The notes under the pieces are model-generated. The model did no database searches. It was not told where the DNA came from and saw nothing but the letters and a program-made list of their open reading frames with translations. Shown here piece by piece: positions 31,366 to 42,690 of a stretch of 64,000 nucleotides of DNA. Both the position numbers and the translations under genes were made by a program. This stretch comes from Phaeotremella fagi (taxonomy: Eukaryota > Basidiomycota > Tremellomycetes > Tremellales > Phaeotremellaceae), in assembly GCA_001599715.1 (NCBI GenBank), contig BCHU01000009.1, forward strand, positions 124,001 through 188,000. Direction: 5' to 3'. The stretch's first letter is position 1. Each line of letters opens with the position of its first letter.

Positions 31366-34117
31366 ATGTCCGACCCAGCGATTCCAATCGTACATGGACA
31401 CACCAACCATAAGCTCAAGGGCAAGAGTTTGCTGTACAGTGTATCTGTTTTTATGAGTATAGGAGTATGGCTGTTTGGGTAAGTGACATGAAGTATCTGT
31501 TACAGTTCTCAGACAGCTAATTCTTAACCATTCTAGTTATGATCAAGGGTGAGTTTCGTTTGTCGCTGTATGGCAAATGATCTAACAAGGGAATAGTGTC
31601 ATGTCTGGTATGTTTCTCTTTGGTTTGTCATATTCAGTCTAATGATCTTCTTCAGGTGTAATTACGGGCCCTTATTTCAAGTGAGTTTGCTCAAGTAACT
31701 GAAATCTAAGCTGACCCACGACTTCAGAGCCTATTGTAATGCCTTTCTCAAATCTGATCTCCTAGCATTACTGACAATATGCAGTCAATCAACCATCATC
31801 GACAAAAATAGGAAAGTGAGTTGACAAATGATTTAGCAAATTGAATAACTACTGACGAATTTACAGTATGGTAGCTGTACTAGAGATTGGCGCTTTCAGT
31901 TAGTCACCTCTACGACACTTTCTTCCTTAGTTAACCTCCACTCCAGTTACATCTCTACTAGCGGCTCACTTAGCAGATAACTACGGTCGACGTCTGACAC
32001 TCCGACTGGGGGCTGCTGTATTCACAATAGGAGGCGCTTTACAAACTTTATGTAACGGATATGGAATGATCGTTGCTGGACGGGTGGTTAGTGGATTTGG
32101 AGTGGGGATGCTGAGGTTAGTCAGCTATTTGTGTGTCTGATTACCTAGCTGATTAACCATAGTATGATTGTTCCTATATATCAATCCGAGATAGCACCAG
32201 CTAGTCATGTATGTGACATCCGTGGTCTGAATGAACACCTACTGAATCTGCATAGCGTGGATTATTAGGATCTGTCGAATTCACCGGTAACATAATAGGA
32301 TATGCGTCCTCAGTGGTAAGATATCTACCAAAGAAACTCAGTGACCACACGTAACTCTGACACACTTCTAGTGGATCGACTATGCCTGCTCCTACATCCA
32401 ATCGGACTGGTCATGGCGTATCCCCCTCTCAGTCCAATGTCTCGGCGGTATCGTCCTAGCCCTAGGAAGTTTTCTCATGCCAGAATCACCAAGATATCTC
32501 ATCGATACCGATCAAGAAGTGGAGGGTCTAGCTGTCATTGCCGATTTCCAGGGTGCAGAACTTGATGATGAATTGGTTTTGGCGGAGTATAAGGAGATTA
32601 GAGATGCTGTTTTGGCAGATCGAGCTGCTGGGGATCGATCTTATAAGACCCTTTGGAGAAAGTATAAAGGAAGAGTTATGATTGCAATGAGTAGTCAAAT
32701 GTTTGCGCAGTTGGTAAGTCGGTCGTAAAGCTTGGATCATAAGTTAACTGATCTTTCTTCAGAATGGTATAAACGGTTAGTTATTATTTAGGCAAACTAC
32801 CCATTAGCTGATTCATGTCCCCCTCAGTCATATCATACTATGCTCGTGAGTTATTTGTCCTGTAGGATTACTATCACTAACACGCGCTCAGCTCTGGTAT
32901 TCGAACGTAAGTGAAGATTCCATCCCCCACTAACATCAACAGAGGCCGGATGGATAGGTCGAGATGCGATATTGATGACAGGTATAAACTCTTTGTTCTA
33001 CACTGCCAGTTCTTTACCCCCATGGATACTCATGGATCGAGCTGGACGTCGGCCAATACTCTTAACTGGGGCAATCGCAATGGCAATCGCCTTGACTGCG
33101 ACTGGATGGTGGATCTACATCGATCAAGCAATAACACCCAATGCTGGTGAGTATAACATCTATCACCACTACGACTGGCACTGGAACTGATCATACATAG
33201 TCGTTATTTGCGTCGTCATTTACAACGCAGCATTTGGGATGAGTTGGGGACCAGTTCCTTGGCTTTATCCACCTGAAATTATGCCTTTACCATTCAGAGC
33301 GAAGGGTGTTTCATTGTCAACGGCGACTGTATGTTCATTGATGAACAGCGGAGAACTGACATAGGTAGAATTGGCTGTTCAATTATTGGGTTGGAGTTTC
33401 GACACCATTATTCCAAGAACTTATTGGTTGGAGATTGTATCCTATGCACGCTTTCTTCTGTGCTTTATCTTTTGTTCTTGGTGAGTAATGGAGTTTATCA
33501 CTTGTAAATTTGGTCTAACCTATCTCTTAGTTTATTTCCGTAAGTCTAGCTTGAACGATGTTGGATCATTACTCATGATATTAGTATATCCGGAGACAAG
33601 GGGTGTTCCATTGGAGGAAATGGATAAATTGTTTGGTGATGGTAAGTATACATTTGTCTATCGACCTGACATTCTATCAGATGTTGACGACGACGATGAA
33701 GAAGATGGGGAAGATAACGGAGAAGAGGAGGACGGCGATGATGAAGGCTCTGATACATCCTCCAATTTCGCTGGTGCCTCTCTACCGACATCCAGGAAAC
33801 CATCTCCAATGCCAACAAGAACCGATAATCAAACCATTGTCGGTAAGATAACAAACGCAGTAGGAGCGATGTTTGGTGGAAGGAGATCGAGTTTGCGTGG
33901 GGATTATAACGTCGTTGGGGAACAATAAGAACTCGCGAGTAAGTGTTTTTCCAGGGACTCTCAACATATGCTAATTTGTCTCGTAGGACTCAATCACGAT
34001 GTGAGGAATGTGGATCTAGAAGCTGCAAGGGAATTTGAAGTTTTGCCTGAAGAGGATGAAGTCGAGGGAGAAGAGAACGATGATGAGGAAGAAGGTAAAC
34101 CCCTGACGCGATCTTGA
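31366..34117 (+). CDS. MFS sugar transporter (hexose/maltose permease type)
   Basis: Plasma-membrane sugar:proton symporter or facilitator with 12 membrane spans, cut by at least a dozen introns of about 45-60 nt. Landmarks in order: YDQG-VMSG-VITGP in TM1, LADNYGRRLTLR (loop 2-3), GRVVSGFGVGMLS and PIYQSEIAP (TM4), RGLLGSVEFTGNIIGY, the sugar-transporter PESPRYLI, LNGINVISYYAPLVFE (TM7), MDRAGRRPILLTG, and YPETRGVPLEEMD at the end of TM12. The C-terminal tail is acidic. Its end is ambiguous: one frame stops at TAA 33926-33928, while using a GTAAGA donor at 33842 skips that stop and yields DVRNVDLEAAREFEVLPEEDE, ending at TGA 34115-34117. I give the longer model. Exact substrate unknown. Confidence 0.85.
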
Positions 34118-34221
34118 TACGTTTCCTTTATACTGTGTTGAGTCTCTGTTAGGTTTGGCGATTTGTTTTGTAGCATAGATACCGACATGCATTACCCCTT
34201 AGACGAGAGTTGCTGGTACAA

Positions 34222-35572
34222 TCAAAGTCTACTTTTACCAGAGGATGAGCCGGCAATCTTAACCAAACTGAAGAAGATTTAGTCACGAAGTTACAATGGT
34301 ACATTACTCACGTTTTACCATAGTTCTTACCCCCGAAAACGACTTCCAAACCTTCAACACAAAGTCCAATTCCACTTCCACCATCATGATTCTCAAGTAA
34401 ATGATATTGATAATTCATTTTACCTTTTTCTTTGAGATCTGCCAAATAAGCTTGACCTTCTGGATATCTTTTAGCGTAGTCGAACGCGATGAAACCTTGC
34501 ATTTTGGCTTTCATTGAGATTAGGGCTGCTGTGTTTTGGATCCCGTATCTTTCGGATGAACTATTGAAGTTTGGGTTAGTTTCTTTTAGAAATAGGAGAC
34601 TCACTTGTATCCTGAGATGGCTCCACACATGACTATTCTGGCATATGGTTTCAATTGCGCCAAAGCCATATCTAAAATTTCACCACCAACTATAAAAGCT
34701 TATTAACGGATTGTGAAGACTTGGAGGTAAAACGACTTACCATTATCGAAATAAACATCTAACAAACCTATCTTCCTGAATTCATCCTTGAATTTTGAAT
34801 CCTTGTAATTAAGTACGGTGTGAACACCGAGTTGTTTCAATGAATCACATTTCTCAGTGTTACCAGCGATAGCGATTACTTTACACTTTGGATGTGAAAG
34901 TGCTATTTGGGTTACGATGAGTCCTACTGATCCTGCTGCTCCGGAGATTAAGACTGTATCTCCATCTTTTAGATTTCCTATGTCGAAGATTCCCTTTGAT
35001 TTTTGAGTCCTGTACGATGGGTTGGGGGACTTACGAAATACGCTGTCATTCCTGATGTACCGAACAGACCTAGATGATCAATATCTTGTCCACCTTTCGG
35101 TGTCCTATAAGAATACACTGTATCAGTATATGTTACCATTTGTTTGATCACCCACTCTTTCTTCTGTAAGGCTTTAGATGGACCGATCCAATATTCTTGC
35201 CATCCTAGTGAACCTGATACCAAATCGCCCTCCTTAAATTCATTTGATGAAGAAGAGATCACTCGTCCTATCCCACCCGCTCTCATGACTTCACCAATTT
35301 GAACGGGGGGTAAATAAGATCTAACATCGTTCAACCATCCTCTCATAGCTGGGTCCTAGGATGTTTGATCAGTTCATTATTCGTACATGGACAACGTATC
35401 AGGAGGGAGGTGTACTTACTATACTGACGTATTCGACTCTAACCAAAACCTCGTCATTCTTCAGAGTTGGGATTGGGATGGTATCTTGTCGGAAGGTGTT
35501 GGATTTGATCGGTCCTTTGCCTGGTCTTTCGTTTAGCAAAACTCTTTGGTTGGTTGTTGGGAGGGAAGTCAT
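34222..35572 (-). CDS. NADP-dependent oxidoreductase, prostaglandin reductase (PTGR/LTB4DH) type
   Basis: Zinc-free medium-chain reductase reducing alpha,beta-unsaturated carbonyls. Starts MTSLPTTNQRVLLNERPGKG with exon joins giving DPAMRGWLNDVRSYLPPVQIGEVMRAGGIG, the signature of the family. The NADP fold motif reads DTVLISGAAGSVGLIVTQIA. Later segments are YFDNVGGEILD-like, SMKAKMQGFIAFDYAKRYPEG and FGGKNYGKT. The last intron after YGKT leads to LVKIAGSSSGKSRL and TGA 34224-34222. The gene is convergent with the MFS transporter, with about 100 bp between the ends. Confidence 0.87.
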
Positions 35573-36366
35573 TTTTGGTGTTTGTTATCTCAAAGATAGA
35601 TGTTTGTATTCAAGAATTTTTGTTCTCTAGTGCTTTCTGTTACCTCATGATCGTATCGGTTATTCACGCATCCGCACCATGGATTCCGGAAAAAACGGAA
35701 TCTTCGTGCTTACATCGATTAGTAGACTCGTACATCGCTAGAAGTAAGTTAAACCATGCGTTTAGTGTAAGGATATTGGTGAGCAGACGATAGGAAAGCG
35801 TAAAATTTGAGTGGAACATGAAAGTCGTTGGTCACAAATCAAATCCTTCCCTAAGACCTCCTACAGTTTTGCTACGGTGATTACGAACTTTGCTTTGGAC
35901 TTTGATATCAGTGACTTCGATTTCAAAACCTGCTCCTGTCAAAAGGAGAAACGCTAACGACAGAGTGTTAGTATCGAAAAAAACACATTAATGCTGCGAA
36001 CTATGGTTGTGAGGATGTATTGTCGATGCTTCGTCTCAAAAGTTGCTTCAGATGATCCCAATTGTTAGGACGTAGAACAGGCAGTCTCAGCGTTCATGCT
36101 AACGATTGGAGGAGTTCAGGTCTACACTGTAGAGCCCAAGTGTACTCTCGATGCTGAGGAAAGTGTGCCATAACAGTATGTAGAATAATGGAAAGAGTTG
36201 CTTTGAATTACGAGCAGCTTAGCGCTCGAACTTCTAACATAAACTCTAATCCCGCAAATCTCCGTGTAACACCACCCAAATCGTACCGATATACTGACAT
36301 GCATATTGCATAAAGCTATATAACAAAACAACTCGCGCTATCTAACATCTCCAATAAAAGATACAC
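35573..36366. other. Intergenic region
   Basis: About 800 bp upstream of the reductase start and before the tRNA gene. No gene recognised on either strand. Confidence 0.45.
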
Positions 36367-36456
36367 TCTTCGTTAGTATATCGGCTAGTATAACCGCCTT
36401 TCATTACGTAATAGTTTATGATCGCGGTAGAGACGGGTTCGACTCCCGTACGGAGA
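36367..36456 (+). tRNA. tRNA-Glu (anticodon TTC) with a 19-nt intron
   Basis: Acceptor arms TCTTCGT and ACGGAGA pair with one G-U. The D arm contains TTAGTATATCGGCTAGTA. The anticodon stem is ACCGC/GCGGT with loop CTTTCA-C, anticodon at 36400-36402. A 19-nt intron (36404-36422) lies after position 37, the normal place. The T arm ACGGGTTCGACTCCCGT matches the B box. A T-rich stretch after 36458 (ATTTTTGCTTCTTTTT) fits a polymerase III terminator. Without the intron the tRNA is 71 nt. tRNA-Asp is excluded by the anticodon. Confidence 0.88.
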
Positions 36457-36990
36457 ACATTTTTGCTTCTTTTTGCATCCCACTGCTTTTGACTTTCCAA
36501 AGCTTTTTGGAAGCGGATTGGGAAGTTTTTGTGTCGATGAGGTGAAAGTGCCACATTAAAATCAGGAGTGCCACATGTATTTTTTGGCGCGCGTTAAGAT
36601 CTTCCTTTGGGTTCTCTTAATAGATACTCGATGACTTGACGTTTAGTCGCTACTTGGATCTGAATTGGGTCATGATAGAGAGATAAGATGGGATGACTTG
36701 GAGCGAAGTCTGATTCGACAAGTGAGAGTAATGGGTCCCGCTTTGTCAACTGACAGGATTATTTCCACTCAACCGGTGAGATTATAACCGTTATGTACCC
36801 GGGTGATTAAAAATGACTGCAGCTGACTGACGTATTGAGTATTGGATGTGTCGATGAAATAGATGATAATCAAATGTTGAGATATGATTATATGTCTACC
36901 AACACTTATCACATCATACAGCCAATTAAGATAAAGTAAACAGTCGAATCAAAACAACACAACAACGAAAAGAACCGAATCAAATTGACC
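36457..36990. other. Intergenic region
   Basis: About 530 bp between the tRNA and the second RING gene. A polymerase III T-run at its start; otherwise nothing recognised. Confidence 0.45.
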
Positions 36991-37603
36991 ATGACATCAC
37001 CTCTCAACCTTTCCAATATAGGTTACGAACTCGATCAAGCTCGATTAGAAAGGTCCAACTCGAATGATAGTAATTCAACATCAACATCAACTTCATCTAC
37101 AAATGAAATCAAAATCGATGAGAAACCTTTCCCATTATGTCTACTTTGTTTGAATAGACCACCTTCAGCTGTACTCTTACCATGTGAGCAATACGTACCG
37201 TACTCGTACAGCTTTTACCAATTCTAACCAAGGATTTTCAGGTTGTCACCTAAACCTATGTTATCTATGTGCACCGCTTTTACTACTTCGTTGTCAACCA
37301 ATCCAAAAACCAGAGACAGAGACACAAGAAAGAATCCCATTCAATCAACTTTTAATGAAAGCAACTCGAAATCATCCTTCACGTAAATATCTCACTGGTT
37401 ATCATCCATCGCCAAAAGCAATACCTGGTGGGGAATACGATGGGATGAATCTTTTACCTGGTGATGTTGCTCAGGAAACTTTTGTTAGTAGTTTAGATGA
37501 ATCTGGACGGGTTAGGTTAGAAAGTGAGAAACATTCTCATGGTTCGGCGAAATGTTTGATTTGTAGAGCTGGTGTTCAAGGTTGGTTAAGAGTTTATACT
37601 TAG
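36991..37603 (+). CDS. Small RING-type zinc finger protein
   Basis: Two exons, 36991-37183 and 37242-37603, splice CCAT to GTTGTCAC and create a continuous zinc-binding start: CLLCLNRPPSAVLLPCCHLNLCYLCAPLLLLRC. After an insertion of about 95 residues the last pair is CLICRAGVQGWLRVYT. This is a C3HC4-like RING with a long loop before the last Cys pair, as in some MUL1/IAP-type RINGs. The insertion contains Glu/Pro-rich and GEYDGMNLLPGD sequence. Probably an E3 ligase; no membrane segment. The N-terminus is Ser/Thr-rich. Total 184 residues. Confidence 0.75.
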
Positions 37604-37858
37604 GACGGGTGTTGGATTTTCAATCGTCACAACCGTCGTTCTAGACAAGGAGAATTTCGATTCGTCAAAGGCGTCATCCAGTTGTATTTGTTGTATTTAA
37701 ATCAATCGTCGCTATGATTCTAGGCAAGGGGAGTTCAGTTTATGCTTAGCGTTGGTATCCCATGTTGTACTTCTAGTCGATGTTACAATATTCATTCAGC
37801 AAGAAAAAGGTTCATCATGCTCTATTATCCATTATATGATGGCCTCAATATCAACCGC

Positions 37859-38957
37859 CTACGTCTGCAGTTTACGTTTATTACCCTTCTTCTCACTATC
37901 GGCGTGACTAAACGAATGAGCATTTTCCACTTGCACTGACTTACCTCTCAAACGAAACTTCAGTTTGGAAACCGCCAGTAACTAGTTTCTGTTCCAAATC
38001 ATAACCCAAAACCGAGACTTTGAAATGTCTCCCGATCGTCATTATTCTCTTCACCAATGGATCAGTTTCCGTAAGTGTCGTATCCGGTGCTTGACGAGTC
38101 CATATTGATATTCTATAGAATCCAGGTCTAACGGATACGATTACACCAGTGACGAGATCGGATTGGAGTGGGGCTTCGTCGACTTTATCTGATGGCAAGG
38201 GGGTTTCGAAAGTTTCACCAATAGCGGCGAGCATCTGAATGTCAGTTGAGTATGAGGGGTGGACTTACGGTGTATAACCACATTTTATCGATGGCAGCTT
38301 TTGTTTTATCTCTTGGTAACTGGATAGACCATTTCCCTCCAGCTTTGTTAGCAGTATCTTCCCATGCAGGCATGATTCCGTCCTAAAAAATGTTAGCTTA
38401 ATTCTAGAAACGAATTATGAAGCTAACCTTGAATAGATAGTAGTTTGCCTTTCCCGGTAATTGGGAAGGTGGAACGATGTTGTTGTACAAACCCCAGAAT
38501 TCTTCGACACAATCGAAAGCGACGACTTTACGTATATCGTCCATCCATCCACCTGAACATTAGCACGATTCACATCACAAGACTTACCATGTGCAATACC
38601 AGGAGTTGCAGGTGTGGAAGAAGGTGTTTTAGGTAATAGTTTAGAAGCAGGAGAATCAAAGTATAAAGTCCATTCAGCGAAAAGTGGGTGCTACCAGGAT
38701 TAGCAATTGAATTCTAAGATTAAACTCACTTTGACGTTGAATTTAGAAGCGTCATCGAAAACGGTTTTGACCTTTCCGTCGTCCTCTTCATCGCCATCCT
38801 CTCTTATCTCTCCTTCTTCCAATTCATCGATAACGTTGACTTTATCGGTAGATTCAGATGGTGGTGTAGATGGTTCAGAGGATATGTGGGCAGCGGCCAA
38901 GGCTTCTGTTAGAGTCGCTAGGTTAGCAGCTGCAGCTGCTGGTGGTATGGATGACAT
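37859..38957 (-). CDS. CDC33: mRNA cap-binding factor eIF4E
   Basis: Binds the 7-methylguanosine cap in the cytoplasm. Start MSSIPPAAAAANLATL at 38957; the first 75 residues are Ala-rich then acidic. The eIF4E core begins HPLFAEWTLYFDSPAS, continues WMDDIRKVVAFDCVEEFWGLYNNI, PSQLPGKANYYLFKDGIMPAWED and GGKWSIQLPRDK, with the Trp residues for the cap in the right order, then SVRPGFYRISIWTRQAP and IMTIGRHFKVSVLGY. The exon at VSFER ends in a GTAAGT donor; splicing gives SEKKGNKRKLQT and TAG 37861-37859. If that intron is retained the protein ends at TAA 37943-37941, 11 residues shorter. Confidence 0.92.
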
Positions 38958-39395
38958 GGTGGTAGGTAGTGGTTGTTTGTAGAATGATATCCGTTTATAG
39001 CAAAAACAGGAGACTTTTGTTCGATGGCGAATAGATTGGCCACAAGTCGAGTTTTAATCCGTTTGCCTTGAGGAGTTTAGATAGATGTGCGACTGAGACT
39101 GGCTCTTGAGCTGTTAGAAGTGATCAGATACAGAGAGTTTTTATCGTAACAATGACTGTTTTAATTGAATGAAAAGCTTCGAAATGTAATTGAGTAACAG
39201 GTGAATGTCTTTCTTTGTTCCAGTTTAAGCCAAATTCGAGGGGAGGAATTTAGATACTATCAGTCACGTGACTCCATGTGGCACATTTATCCTTTCTTCA
39301 CCAACCTTTGATTCAGTATTGAAAGGATAACCAACAAGGTAAACATATAACATCAAGATGTGATGATATGCATGACTATCAAGTACATTCGCAAT
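38958..39395. promoter_or_regulatory. Divergent promoter, eIF4E and 4-TM protein
   Basis: 438 bp between facing-away start codons. No clear motif named; contains TCACGTGA near 39265 (E-box/CACGTG palindrome), a common bHLH-type site. Confidence 0.4.
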
Positions 39396-40231
39396 ATGCC
39401 ATCGAAAAAACCCAGTTCAAGATCTAGATCTCAACCCACATCCAGATCTAGATCATCTAGACCTCAACCAACAAGCAGTCGGTCCCGAGCACCTCCACCG
39501 TCGACCAATGGGACCAGCACCCGAACTCTTATCTTGATCATCATCCCATTCATCTTCTTCATTTTGTTTGGGTTGGCGGGGGTTTGGACGATATCAGTAT
39601 TCAAGTATACTTACTATAACGCTTCATACGCGATAGGTGCACAGGGGTATACCTCCACAGCAGGTGATCAGTTGTAAGTTGTCAAGATTTGTTACGCTGA
39701 TCCCAGACCATCACCGACATTCCACTTCAACCCACCGTCTAACTGGTTGTATCCTGTCGACCACATCCCATTAATCCTACTCTTCCATTTCATTCTCTCA
39801 ATCCTCCTTCTGCTCTATCTTTCAGGAATGATAGGAACGTTCTGGTACACCTCCAAACAATTCGCCAACAACGGTGGTCAATACCAACCAGCTCGTAACG
39901 CCGTCATCAATCCTGGAACTGTCGGTTGGATAGTTCATTTCTTCTTTGTACTCTGTTGTGGTGGTTTGATCATTACCGATATCGTCGTTTGGGGTTTAGC
40001 GACTAGTGGTCAAGGTCTTCAATTCCAACCTGACGTCTTGGGGTTTTTGTAAGTTGTCAAAAGAGTTAGACTGAAGTTAGTATCATCATCCCCGGAACGC
40101 TACTTTGGTTGGTATGGACCTCAACTCATATCTCCACTTTGACGGGTTGTAATCCGACTTGTCAACACAACGGTACCAATATCAACTGTTGCGCTCCAAA
40201 TAAGCAATTCGTATGCTGTAAATATCAGTAG
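39396..40231 (+). CDS. Predicted four-span membrane protein
   Basis: Function not recognised. N-terminal tail of about 45 residues is Arg/Ser/Pro-rich (SRSRSQPTSRSRSS). Hydrophobic segments: LILIIIPFIFFILFGLAGVW, IPLILLFHFILSILLLLYL, WIVHFFFVLCCGGLIITDIVV and FFIIIPGTLLWLVW, the last formed by splicing. Two short introns (after GDQL and after VLGF) join in phase. The tail is Cys-rich (GCNPTCQ, NCCAPNKQFVCCKYQ). I chose ATG 39396 (MPSKK) over two Mets upstream because they lie in leader sequence. Likely an intracellular or plasma-membrane protein conserved in Tremellales. Confidence 0.75.
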
Positions 40232-40375
40232 TATCCTATGTAGCTCATGATACAATTGCATATGATCAGTATCATTTCACACAAAATGTACATACCAACG
40301 ACCTGAGTCGCGCTTGACAAACGAAATGAAACTGATGAAAATGTGAGAAAAGAGTCATCTAAAAAAAGAAAAAGC

Positions 40376-41201
40376 TTAGGCATCATCCCCTTCTTCGAAT
40401 TTATGTTTCCCCATTTTCTCATAATTCGTTACACCTTTTCCTGAACCCACGACACCGACTGTACGTTAGCGAAGATAACAACCAAAGACTTACCCTTGCC
40501 ATAAGGATTATCTGGAGTTCTAAAAACGGATTTCCCTTCGAGACTAATCAATCAGCTTTCGAACCCAATCATCAACTCACCCCGAGATATGAATCCCCTT
40601 TTTAGCAGCTTTCTTACCAAACTTCTCCCAAGCGTTCTTCTTATCCTTGACCTCATCAGCTCTAGCTTTCTGGCTTTCCATCCATTTTTCACCTTTCTTC
40701 TTTTTCTTCTCTTTCTCACGTTCAGTCAATTCATCAGCTGTCCTTTTAGCGGGTTGAATGGCTGCTGCTGCTTGCGCGTCATATGGTCGAAGTGATGATT
40801 GGGGGACGTTGGTTGTTGATGAATAGCCTTTGAATGTTATAGTGAATAATGGTGAATCTTGAGATCCGATCACGGCTGATATTTTAGCTGGATACCTGGG
40901 TTGTCAGTAGTGGTTGAAAGGGATTGACTTACCATTTACCATCTTTGTATTTCGCCATACAATCCATTCCTGCTTTGTATGGACCTTTATCTTGCCAATT
41001 GACTTCTTTGGATTTACCTTTATTCGATGGTTGTGGAGCTGGTTTGGAAGATGATGAAGCACCTAACGCTGCTTGAGTAAGGTCGATAACTTCGTTCAAC
41101 TCGGCTTTTAATTTGAGTAGATCGTCATTTGTTGGATCTGTTTCTAGTGATAAGTTGACATAAGCGAGTTGATCTTTGTATGTTTGTAGCTCTGACTCCA
41201 T
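40376..41201 (-). CDS. SPF30: Splicing factor SPF30 / SMNDC1-like Tudor protein
   Basis: Nuclear Tudor-domain factor acting in spliceosome assembly. Starts MESELQTYKDQLAYVNLSLE with a helical N-terminus rich in DDLLKLKAELNEVIDL. The Tudor domain is split by an intron: MDCMAKYKDGKW joins YPAKISAVIG, followed by FTITFKGYSSTTNVPQSSLRP. A Lys-rich C-terminal helix (EREKEKKKKKGEKW) and FRTPDNPYGKVGVVGSGKG end the protein with TAA 40378-40376. All parts are in the family order. Confidence 0.88.
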
Positions 41202-41706
41202 CTTGAGTGTAGAATCGATGTTGTTGTTGAGGTAGAAAGTAGATGGTAGATGGCAGAACATCAACAAATCTTAGATACCAGTTCACTGGTGGCGAAACGC
41301 CGAATGTGGCTGTCGTAAGGACTTGATTTTCTTTCTAACGTCTGATTTTACTGTCCCGTCCGTCTGTCTTGTCGCCTATCACTAAACAATCAAATCTCCA
41401 TGATACTATCATCTTCTAGCTACCATACTCCTATGAGATATCTCAAGATTTTCATCATGAGTTGCTCACTGAAATTCCGGTCGGAAGACTTGTAGCCGCG
41501 AATGCTTCTGAAGGATATTTGATGTACAGTATTGTAGCATGCAAGTTTGTGATAGTTTAACGGAACTATGGCAACAAGTAGTATGATATTCTCGCCTCCT
41601 CTGTAAGCTTCTTAAAAGGGAAGATATTGTCACACAGTCGATTCATATCTTAGCCCACTACAGATTTCTTATCAAGCTTTTCCCTCTCTCAACGAGGTGA
41701 AGATGT
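41202..41706. other. Intergenic region
   Basis: Promoter of SPF30 and 3' flank of the next gene. Nothing recognised. Confidence 0.4.
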
Positions 41707-42266
41707 CTATCCCTTCCGGGCTTCGTTGACACTACCATCTTCTGAAACCTTTGCTCCCTCAGTTCCCTCCACCTTGGAAACAACACTGTTCTTTAAAGCT
41801 GTACCAACCCCTGACTCCGACCGACCTTCCGTCTCATTAATCAACTCCATCCTCAGTTCCTCACTCAATTCTGTATAAACTAAAACAAGGTACGAATACG
41901 ACTGTCCGTTTGATGCTTCATCAAGCTCTGTGTACATCTTACGACGCCTTTCCGCTATGGATCTGGATTCGACAAAATAAACTTAGATGAAAACAAAAAA
42001 ACATTAAGAATTGAAAGCTTGAACTTCTACTCACAATTTCTCAGCTGTTTTAAGATGAGACCAGTTTTTTCGACGTGTTGATTTAAATTGCTCGACGTCG
42101 GATTTGAAAAAGTATTGGATAACCTGAGATTCTGTCATCATACATGATTCCAGTTATGATGATAAGTATATATGTTGTACTCGCAAAAGAATGAAAGTGG
42201 GATTGTGCTCTTCTAAAGAAACTACACGTAGGAAATCTCCTTTGTACGGTTTAAAACGAACAGTTT
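41707..42266 (-). CDS. Unknown protein, 5' end unresolved
   Basis: Not recognised. Exons that clearly join are 42266-42181 (RFKPYKGDFLRVVSLEEHNP), 42123 onward (VIQYFFKSDVEQFKSTRRKNW) and the last exon (SIAERRRKMYTELDEASNG to SEDGSVNEARKG, TAG 41709-41707). Upstream the same frame continues through a weak 38-nt intron (GTAGAA to TAAAAG) into an open segment 42521-42305 containing FKPHAQERYLIYLDSN, but an in-frame TGA sits at 42320-42318. So the true start is uncertain. A protein beginning MMTESQVIQY at 42141 would be the fallback. No membrane span or signal peptide. Divergent from VPS51. Confidence 0.5.
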
Positions 42267-42690
42267 CTTTTAACAGTTAAAGGAACGATCTTCAAGCCTT
42301 CTACCTCGGTTTATTGCTCAGTATGGAGCAAATTCATTATTAATATATGGATGGATAGTAGTGTAGTATGGATCGATTCGATGCATTTTCTCCTGATCGA
42401 GAACGGTGGAAAGCTGCAGATTCAATGGATCAAATTTGACCTTGAGAGAGGAATTTGAATCAAGATAAATTAAATATCTTTCTTGTGCATGAGGTTTGAA
42501 TCTTAAATCTTGAACAATCAATCGACAACTTTTATCTGATCAACTATCAGCGAGTGTGGTATTAACGTATTGCTCAATGTCTATCTCATACCAACATGGA
42601 CTCGATGATTTACAGTCGACAATCGCCACATTGACAAAGTACTCTTAGCTGACACGAAACGCACCTCTCTCCTCTTGTTGACATCCAACA
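42267..42690. other. Region between unknown gene and VPS51, partly coding-like
   Basis: Holds an open minus-strand segment (42521-42318) discussed under the unknown gene. The remainder is promoter-like DNA for VPS51. Confidence 0.4.
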
